A stretch of 64,000 bases of DNA from UBA6663 sp044226485 (GTDB lineage Bacteria; Chloroflexota; Anaerolineae; Anaerolineales; UBA6663), in NCBI GenBank assembly GCA_044226485.1, contig JBGAGY010000005.1, forward strand, positions 124,001 to 188,000. The letters are read 5' to 3'. This document shows, one piece after another, positions 26,101-33,700 of the stretch (position 1 is the first letter of the stretch; the number at the start of each line of letters is the position of its first letter). The notes beneath the pieces were generated by a model. It saw only the letters and a program-made list of their open reading frames with translations, was not told the DNA's origin and did no database searches. The position numbers and the translations under genes are program-made.

Positions 26101-26226
26101 GCTAACGAGCGCGGGGGCTGACGTGACGACTCGGACCCCAATACGTGCCGGCCTCGGTTCAGAAGGGCGTCTTCGGCGACACGGTCGCGGCTCGTCCGCC
26201 ACGCCGTGGATGCACGCGTTAGGCAG
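26101..26226 (+). repeat. attC-like imperfect inverted repeat (site 2)
   Basis: Starts GCTAACGAGCG and ends with CGCGTTAGGCAGC. The right core GTTAGGC (26218-26224) fits the attC consensus GTTRRRY. An internal GGCCTCGGTTCA block is shared with the sites near 50400 and 28340. It lies 57 nt after the α/β-hydrolase stop and 90 nt before the DinB gene. Confidence 0.65.
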
Positions 26227-26315
26227 CTCCTACAACCCGAAGCAACAGGGCGCCGGCTGCTTCGATTTCGGCGGCAGGATTGAGTGAGCGCAAATGATTC
26301 CGGGTCAGGAGAGCG

Positions 26316-26826
26316 ATGATGGCGATCGATTACAGGACCTTCGTCTGGAACCAGTATGGAGCAGCATTGGATACGCGTCGAAGACGCGATACGGCTCTGC
26401 CCGGATTCGCTTTGGACCATGGTCTTGTGGAAGGATGACGACGATGCCCGGTATGGCCAGTTTTGGTTTGTGGCTTACCACACGATCTTCTGGTCCGATT
26501 TGTTCTTCACTGGAACAAGCGAGGGCTTTTTGCCGCCGCCGCCGTTTGTCCGTGGACGATTACCTGAGGAGCCCTATACCAAAGAACAGGTGCTGGCTTA
26601 CCTGAGCGCTTGTCGGCAGAAGTGCCAATCGACTCTGAAGGCTCTGACCGACGAACGAGCTCAGAAGACGTGTGTCTTTCCATGGATGGAGCCGAGTTAC
26701 CTGGAATTGCAGATGTACGCCATGCGGCATGTTCAGGAACATGCCGGGCAATTGGGGCTGGTTCTGGGGCAGCAGGGCGTCGCTGGCTACGATTGGGTGG
26801 CGAGCGCAAGACCTGGCGTGGCATGA
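26316..26826 (+). pseudogene. DinB-family protein with N-terminal frameshift
   Basis: An AGGAGAG site precedes ATGATG at 26316, and the first frame reads MMAIDYRTFVWNQYGAALDT, the normal start of a DinB four-helix protein. Near 26372 the reading frame must shift to continue VEDAIRLCPDSLW ... FWFVAYHTIFWSDLFFTG ... EPYTKEQVLAYLSACRQKC, ending at 26826 with the helix that carries HVQEHAGQLGL. DinB-like proteins are metal-binding thiol transferases or unknown enzymes. Either the gene is broken by one indel, or a shorter product starts at ATG 26356, which would lack the first helix. A sequencing error is possible. Confidence 0.75.
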
Positions 26827-26862
26827 GCCGGCCCCATGAGGTTGCCGTCGCCAACGCTTCAC

Positions 26863-26907
26863 CTGACGAGCGCCTGCAGCTGAGGCGCGTCGGCAGGCGT
26901 TGATCAG
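26863..26907 (+). repeat. Short attC-like hairpin (site 3)
   Basis: CTGACGAGCGCCTGC (26863-26877) pairs imperfectly with GCAGGCGTTGATCAG (26893-26907), 11 of 15 positions. It shares the CTGACGAGCGC start with site 6. It is much shorter than the others and may be a deletion derivative. Its end overlaps the ribosome site of the next gene. Confidence 0.5.
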
Positions 26908-26915
26908 GAGCCATC

Positions 26916-28163
26916 ATGCTGACGATTGACATGCAAACAGCGCGCCGTTTTGTCCTCGGCAAGCAAGGGCTTTGGCCCGGGCGCCGTTGGCGCGGCCTCA
27001 AAGGCACCGAGCAAGCCATGCGCGCGATCGAATACCTGCAACTCGATCCGCTCCAGGTCATCGCGCGCAGCCATGACCTCACGCTGCATAGCCGTGTGCT
27101 CGATTACAAGCCTGGTCTGTGGGAAAGGGTGACTTATCGGAAACGCGAGTTCTTCGACTGGGGTGGCTGGCTGGCCGTGCGGCCGATGGACGAACTTCCG
27201 CATTGGCGCACCGTGATGCACCGCGAGCGCGATGGCAACTATGGCGACTCGCGCATCCGCCTCATCGCCCGCGAGCACGCAGACGCCATCGCCGACATGC
27301 GGATCGTTCTGCAGGAACGCGGCATCGTGAGCGCCCGCGATGTCGAATCGGCCCCGGGCACACGCGCCCAGAAGGATGGCGGCCGGAAGGACCGTGCGCT
27401 GGCTCTGTTTTATCTGTGGCGCACCGGCGACGTGATGACGCATCACCTGGACGGCTTCGAGCGTGTGTATGCCCTCACCGAGAAAATAGCGCCCGCGCAC
27501 CTCATTCGCGAGAGCAGCGAGGCTGAGACAGATCGCTTTCTGGTCCATAAGGAAGTCAGCTGCAGTGGACTGGCGCGCATCAAACGGACGGGTGAAGCCT
27601 GGGGGCGTGGCGAGCCGGATCGCGCGGCCAAGAAGATGCTTGAGGGGATGTTGGCGGACGGCGAGCTCATGGAGGTGCAGGTCGAAGGCTGGAAAACGAT
27701 CCATCATGCGCTCGCCAGCGACACCAAAACGTTGAGCGATGTCAGCGCAGGCCGCATTCCCAAGGCCTGGACGCCGCTCGACACGACGACGACGGAGGAA
27801 GTTACCTTCCTCGCGCCACTTGACCAGGTGAGCGCACGCGGGCGGGCCAAAGTCCTGTTTGGCTTTGACTACGTTTGGGAGGTCTACAAGCCAGCGCACC
27901 TTCGCAAGTTCGGCTATTACACGATGCCGATCTTGTGGGGCGATCGGCTCGTGGCGCGGTTCGACAGCAAGCTCGACCGCACGACCCACACGTTCGTCAT
28001 CCTGGGGATGTGGTTAGAGGATCAGGCTCTCGGCAAGGACCAGGCCTTTGCGGAAGCCCTGGCTCGAGGGTTCGCGCGGTTCGCGACGTTTCTGGATGCA
28101 ACGAAGCTCGATGCAAAAGCGATCCGTGAGCCGCTGTTGCGCCGACGCATTACCGCTTCATGA
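26916..28163 (+). CDS. YcaQ/AlkX-type DNA glycosylase (HTH_42 family)
   Basis: A 415-aa protein of the HTH_42 superfamily (AlkZ/YcaQ). The catalytic Q-hydrophobic-D motif known for AlkX/YcaQ glycosylases appears in EYLQLDPLQVIARSH near residue 44. Tandem winged-helix modules follow, with a C-terminal β-barrel region (FLAPLDQVSARGRAKVLFGF). E. coli YcaQ removes alkylated and cross-linked bases. ATG 26916 has AGGAG 7 nt upstream, which lies at the end of an attC-like hairpin. Its GC-rich codon use resembles the backbone. Confidence 0.9.
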   Translation: MLTIDMQTARRFVLGKQGLWPGRRWRGLKGTEQAMRAIEYLQLDPLQVIARSHDLTLHSRVLDYKPGLWERVTYRKREFFDWGGWLAVRPMDELPHWRTVMHRERDGNYGDSRIRLIAREHADAIADMRIVLQERGIVSARDVESAPGTRAQKDGGRKDRALALFYLWRTGDVMTHHLDGFERVYALTEKIAPAHLIRESSEAETDRFLVHKEVSCSGLARIKRTGEAWGRGEPDRAAKKMLEGMLADGELMEVQVEGWKTIHHALASDTKTLSDVSAGRIPKAWTPLDTTTTEEVTFLAPLDQVSARGRAKVLFGFDYVWEVYKPAHLRKFGYYTMPILWGDRLVARFDSKLDRTTHTFVILGMWLEDQALGKDQAFAEALARGFARFATFLDATKLDAKAIREPLLRRRITAS

Positions 28164-28399
28164 TCGCCTCGCCAGGTGTGTACGCAACGGGGTGGGAGCC
28201 TACGCGTCTTCAAACAATCTGCGTGCCCGAAGTTGTGTTCTGGCCGCTGCTATCCCAACTCGTTGATCGGGCCGGATGGCTGCCACGCCAGGTGGGCAGT
28301 GCATGGGAAATCACGAGTGCAATGGTCGCTGCAACCCAGGCGGCCTCGGTTCAAAGCCTGCCGTCACTCCTGCAAGGCCGGGATCGCAGCCGATCGGCG
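28164..28399. other. Gap with a possible degenerate attC-like remnant
   Basis: No gene is supported. The block GGCGGCCTCGGTTCAAAGCCTGCC near 28340 matches the internal block of attC-like sites 2 and 6, but clear outer arms are not recognisable. Confidence 0.3.
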
Positions 28400-29077
28400 T
28401 CAGATTTTGTGGATGTCATCCACGTCGCGGGGCGTGGTGCCCATGATCCGCCTCAGCGACTTCGTGAGATGGGGTTGATCGGTATAGCCGGCGTCCGCAG
28501 CTGCTTCCGCAGGTTTGGTGCCTTGTTTGAGGAGCCGAACCGCTGTCTGCGCGCGATAGATCTGTTGAAAGGTCTTGTGCGTCATACCGGTCGCCTGGAG
28601 AAAATGACGCTGCACGGTGCGGGAGGAATACGCTCTCGGCCCGCCTTTTAGGAGGTCGTCGACAACATCATCGCACTTCAACAGGCCGGCGTCGACCAGG
28701 GCGTCGACCAGATCCTCGGCATGGGCATAGGTGGGAAACGAAAAAGCGTGTCCCAACAGGCTGAAGTGATCGGGGTCCACAGTGGGAAGGGGCCGCACGT
28801 CGTCGACCAACTCATTGAGCAGGGGCGGGTCCAGGTACACCCATGGCACGAACGAAATCACGACCGAGCTCGACCCCGCCGCGTACGGAATGAGGGCTGG
28901 ACGGGTCGCGTGCCCGGTGAGCAACATCTGGCGATCACCGTGGGCGTCGACGCCCAGGATGAGATCCCAGGAACCGTCAGGCGTGGACACATACACCCCG
29001 TCATCGAGATTGCGTGTGGTCCAGACCGTACAAACAAACGGATGCCCCGAAGATCGTCTCCGGTGGATCTGCGTCAT
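28400..29077 (-). CDS. AraC-family transcriptional regulator
   Basis: A 225-aa regulator. The C-terminal AraC DNA-binding domain spans about residues 125-220 (SSRTVQRHFLQATGMTHKTF, QIYRAQTAVRLLKQGTKPAEAA and AGYTDQPHLTKSLRRIMGTTP). The N-terminal part is a ligand-sensing domain of the short DUF6597-like type. It is divergent to the epoxide hydrolase gene and could control it. The ATG follows a TATAAA box by 7 nt. Confidence 0.88.
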   Translation of the reverse strand: MTQIHRRRSSGHPFVCTVWTTRNLDDGVYVSTPDGSWDLILGVDAHGDRQMLLTGHATRPALIPYAAGSSSVVISFVPWVYLDPPLLNELVDDVRPLPTVDPDHFSLLGHAFSFPTYAHAEDLVDALVDAGLLKCDDVVDDLLKGGPRAYSSRTVQRHFLQATGMTHKTFQQIYRAQTAVRLLKQGTKPAEAAADAGYTDQPHLTKSLRRIMGTTPRDVDDIHKI

Positions 29078-29084
29078 GGCTCTA

Positions 29085-29090
29085 TTTATA
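29085..29090 (-). promoter_or_regulatory. -10 box for the AraC gene, probably leaderless
   Basis: TATAAA on the minus strand ends 7 nt before ATG 29077. No Shine-Dalgarno is present. Confidence 0.5.
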
Positions 29091-29284
29091 ACACCCCGAA
29101 TCTCATCAACGGGCGGGTCGCGATCTCACGATCCTGGATGAGGGCGCGGCCGACCCTGCGCCGGAGTCGGATGCCCGCTCTGGATTGCTTGGGCCACGTA
29201 GCGGTGGCGCGGGGATGCCGTTTTTTTACAAGACCCGTGCTCGAGCCTCTGGTTTACTGGTGCTCTACACACACAGGAGGCTTC

Positions 29285-30400
29285 ATGACCGTTCAACCTT
29301 TCACCCTCGCCATCAAGCAAGACGTCCTCGACGACCTCCGCGACAGACTGGCTCACACACGCTGGCCCGATGAGGCTCCGGATGCGGGTTGGGCTTACGG
29401 CACGAGCCTGGGCTACATGAAAAGTCTGACCGACTACTGGCTCCAACACTATGATTGGCGTCGGCAGGAGGCGGCGCTCAATCGATTGCCGCAATACACG
29501 GCCGACGTCGACGGCGTGACGCTGCACTTTGTTCATCAGCCGAGCCCTGACCCGAACGCCGTGCCCGTGCTCCTGGTCCACGGCTGGCCAGACTCCTTCT
29601 ACCGGTTTCACAGGGTCCTGCCCCTGCTGCATCCGCGGTTCCATGTGGTGGTGCCGTCCATGCCCGGGACCGGGTTTTCGGAACGGCGCAGTCTGCCCAT
29701 CGACCGGATCGCCGATCTGTTCGCCGACCTGATGCGTTTGCTGGGCTATTCGAGGTTCATCATCGCGGGAGGCGACGGGGGATCGCTCGTCAGCCTGTCG
29801 TTGGCACAGCGCCAACCGGACGTCTTGTTGGGAATGCATCTCACCGACGTCGGCTACCCAGACTACACCACGGATATCGCCAGCCTGAGTCAGCCCGAAC
29901 AGGAGTTCGCTGGCTTCATCCAGGCCTGGTGGTCGACCGAAGGGGCGTTCAGCCTTTTGAACGCGACCAAGCCGCAAAGTGCTGCGTATGCCTTCAACGA
30001 CTCACCCGTAGGGTTGGCCGCCTGGATCATCAGCATGATGAGCTCGCTTTCCACCGGCGAAGACATCGAGCGACGTTTCGGCCGCGACGAGTTGCTCACC
30101 AACATCATGATCTATTGGGTTACTCAGACGATCGGCTCATCGATGCGCATCGCGTACGACACGCGCATCGCAGCCCAACACCACCAGCCGGCCGCCGAGA
30201 AGAGTCGGGTGCCGGCCGGCGTCGCCCATTGCCCGGGCGATGCACCGCTGCCCAGGGAGTGGGCTGAGCGAAAAACCCATCTGATTCATTTCAGCGATCT
30301 TGAGCGCGGCGCACACTTCGTGGCCTGGGAAGCGCCCCAGGTGTGGGCGGATGACTTCACGTTGTTTGCGACAAAACTTGCAGCTTCCTGGGAGTCCTGA
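29285..30400 (+). CDS. Epoxide hydrolase (EHN-type α/β-hydrolase)
   Basis: A 371-aa enzyme with an N-terminal EHN domain (PFTLAIKQDVLDDLRDRLAH) and the α/β core. Oxyanion HGWPDS is near residue 101, nucleophile Asp in GGDGGSLVSL near 162, and His in RGAHFVAWEAP near 343. It opens epoxides through an Asp-ester intermediate, like microsomal or juvenile-hormone epoxide hydrolases. A near-perfect ACAGGAGG lies 5 nt upstream of the ATG. It is divergent to the AraC regulator. Confidence 0.92.
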   Translation: MTVQPFTLAIKQDVLDDLRDRLAHTRWPDEAPDAGWAYGTSLGYMKSLTDYWLQHYDWRRQEAALNRLPQYTADVDGVTLHFVHQPSPDPNAVPVLLVHGWPDSFYRFHRVLPLLHPRFHVVVPSMPGTGFSERRSLPIDRIADLFADLMRLLGYSRFIIAGGDGGSLVSLSLAQRQPDVLLGMHLTDVGYPDYTTDIASLSQPEQEFAGFIQAWWSTEGAFSLLNATKPQSAAYAFNDSPVGLAAWIISMMSSLSTGEDIERRFGRDELLTNIMIYWVTQTIGSSMRIAYDTRIAAQHHQPAAEKSRVPAGVAHCPGDAPLPREWAERKTHLIHFSDLERGAHFVAWEAPQVWADDFTLFATKLAASWES

Positions 30401-30771
30401 GCTGGGGGTCCATGGGCATTCAGGGTAACCGCCCCGTCACACTGTGGCCCGACGACAGTCGCAAGGGCGGTCCGGCCCCAGCGCCTATCGTCGGGGTGCC
30501 GCCGCAACAATGCTGTCTAGCGCTGGAGGTGACCTGATCACGGCAACCACGGGCAGTGGCAACGACGGGCGTGCCGTTTCGATCGACATCGGGACCGTGT
30601 GGATAAGGCGGTGTCGCTGACGAAGCCGGTAGAGGAGCTGAGAGCTCAAGGGCTCGGGTTTGCCGACTGCGGGCAGCCTGGCGCTCAACATACGTCGACG
30701 GGCCAGACTGGACATCCTTCAGCGTTCTGGACTTCATGGGACGACTATCCACTAATGACATCTTTCGCCCA
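30401..30771. other. Intergenic stretch before the giant-gene region
   Basis: Between two convergent genes. Short frames have no family character. I see no obvious terminator or attC-like site. Confidence 0.5.
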
Positions 30772-33700
30772 TCAGCCGAGCGTGAACCTCAGACGGGCGA
30801 TCTCAGGCACGCTGCTGGCTCCGCGCCTCAGCACCGGCGCTTCGAAGCCGATGTCGAGCCTGTAGGTAAGCTGCAACTCATAGTCGCCGTCGGGTGGGTT
30901 CGCGGTTCCAGTCGGCGCCAGGATCGCACGGGCTCCGTCGTCGCTCCAGGCCAACAGGGCGTCCTCCACGGCCGCATACACGCCCGTTATCGGATCCAGC
31001 CGCGCCAATCGGGCGGCGATGCGCTGCCAATCGAGAGGTTCGGGCGACTCGAGCAGGAGCGCCAGCCGGTCCGCGCCCTGACGGAGGTCGAGCACCTCCA
31101 CGACCGGGGGCAGGGCCCGATATGCGCCTGGGAACAACAGCTCTGCCAGGACCGCGAAACGATCCGCCGACTCGGCAGCAAGCGCCCGGACGGCTGCCTG
31201 GGCCTCTGCCCGTCGCAGCTCCACCTCATCTGGCCCGGCACTCGCCAGCTCGACCCGCGCCGTAGCCAGCGCCGTGGTCGCCGCAGCGAGGGTGGCGGCG
31301 GCCTCCGCGACCTCTTCGGCGAAACGAGGGGTGTTGACGCCCGCGAGCGTCTCCACGACGACCTGGCCGCTGAAGGTGTCGAGATGTTCCACGAAATCCG
31401 CGTACCGCGACGTGGCGAAGCTCCAGTGGTGCACGGTCCCACGCGCCGAGCGGATGACAAGATCCGAGAAAGCCGGATCGTCGGCGCCGAGATGGAACAG
31501 CCCGGCCTGACCCTGGTCAGGCCCGGCCGGATCGTCTGCGCGCGCGAGCTCGAGCCCGTCCACCTCAATGATCACGGCCTCGCCCTCGCAGCGCAACACC
31601 AGTTGGTGGGTCGACAACCCGAAGTCGATCGGGCAACCGATGCCGGCGCAACTCCACAGCTCAACGCTTGAATCGATTTCGAACCCACCGCCGCTGAGAG
31701 TCCCCGCGACGCGGGCCAGGGTCGCGTTCGACTCGTGCAGGTTGACGACGAGCCGATAGCCGGTGAATGAGCCGGGCGTGGGCTGGCGAAAGCGCGCGAT
31801 CAGGCCGATCTGGCGCCCGACAGCGGCAGCGTTGACCTCAACCCGGACGTCGTCCCATACCTCCCGCCCGATCACGGCGACGCGCGCGTTGACGCGCTCG
31901 AAGGTCGCCCAGGCAAAGGCCGCGTCGACCCAGCCGTCGCGCAGGCCGCCGGCGAAGAGCACGCCGCTGGCCAGCAGGTCGACGCCGTAGGCGGTCTGCG
32001 GCTCCAGCGCCGCGCCCGGCCAGACCCGCACCAGGAAGTGCTCGAACGCGGCCGTCGCGTTGGTGAAGATACCGACCTGGCCCTGCGTCAGGGCGGCTCC
32101 GTCCTCCAGGTCGAAGAGCAGTGCGTCGCCGAGCTGGGCGCGCATCCGGTCGCCGGTGCAGTGAACGGCCAGGATCTGGCCGGCCGTCGAGGCGTACGGG
32201 GTCGCGTCCTCCCAGAGCACGGTTGGCACGCCCGCGACGACGCGCGCGAGCGACCGCCCAAAGGCGTTCAGGCGCAGCCGGTAGTACGACTCGACCGGGT
32301 CGTTGGTGTAGCGCCACGCCAGGCCGACATCGTCGCCTTCATCGCCCAGGGTCACTTCGAGGGCGTAGTCGGTCCAGGCCGCATCGCCGGCGACCAGCAA
32401 GGCGCCCAGGGGCGGAAGTGCGAGGTTGTCGTAGCGCAGCACGCCTTCGGCCACGACCCACGTGCCGCCGTCCTCCGGGTGCGGGTCGGTCCACTGGGTC
32501 AGGTCGCCGTCAAAGCTCTCCTCGAGTAGCACGCCGTTGGCGAACGCGATCTTCTGATCCGCAATGTAGCTTTCGATCGGTGCGCCGTAGCAGCTCTCGA
32601 CCCGTGTGGTGTAGGCCAACTCGGTTGCGACCAGCTCCGCCGTCGGCTGTTCGGCCCACTGATTGGCGAACAGAACCTCGGCCCCAGCCGCGTCGACCAC
32701 CGGGTGATCGTTCGCGTCGGTGAGCCGCAGGGCCATATCTGCGCCGACCAGCTGCTCGATGTAGTTCTCGTTGAATTCGACCCCCAGGTCGTAGGCCCGA
32801 TAGACCGGCGCCGCACCGCTCGATGGGATCGTCCAGGCGACATAGGGGGCCAGATCCTGCAGCCGACCGCCCAGCGGGTAGGGCGGCTCGCCGCTCGGGC
32901 CAGGTGCTCCACTCGCTGTGGGATCGAGCGCCCAGGCCGGCGTCAGACCGGGCGGCCCGCCGGTCTGGAAGTGGGCCACGTGGGTCTTGACTTCCTCGTT
33001 GCGATCGCCATTGGTCGTGCGCACGATCCGCTCCTGCACCGTCAGGCGATACCAGTGCTCGGGCTCGAGGATCTCGTCGGCGCTCGACCAGCGCTGCAAG
33101 CCCTGATACACGCTGAGGTTGTGATTAAACACGTCGGTGTACTCGATCGTCATCGCCTCGGTCTGATAGCAGATGCGGTTGAGCACGCAATTGTCGGAGG
33201 TCCAAAGCGCGATGCTGTCGATGTTGTTCGCCTGAAGCCCGACGGCGCCGGGCTCGGGGTTCGTCACCTGATCCGCCAGGACGCCATTGGCATAGGCCCG
33301 CACGGCGACGAAGGTCCCTTCGAGGCACAATTCAATTGTTCTCACCGGCTCGGGGAACATGATCCAGAGCGTGTCGAGGCCGTCGTCGACACGCAGTGAG
33401 CGGGTCTGATCGCAGAGGCCCTCGGTCGCCACGATCTCGGCTTGCGACGACAGGATCAGGGCGAAGCTCAAGCCCCCGTGCTCGAACGCCGCGCCCAGGG
33501 TCGCGCCGAGCTTGTAGTCCTCGAAGTCGACGCAGTGCGTGACGACCTCCGGCGGCTCGACGCACGGCCAATCGGCGTGGTTGGCCAAAAAGGCGTCGCG
33601 ATAGGTGCGGGCGGTCTGGCGTGTGAACGCGAACGGTGACTTCGCCCACAGACCGAGCCGCGTGAAGGCCGGCTCGCCCTCGCCGTCCTCGACCGCCATC

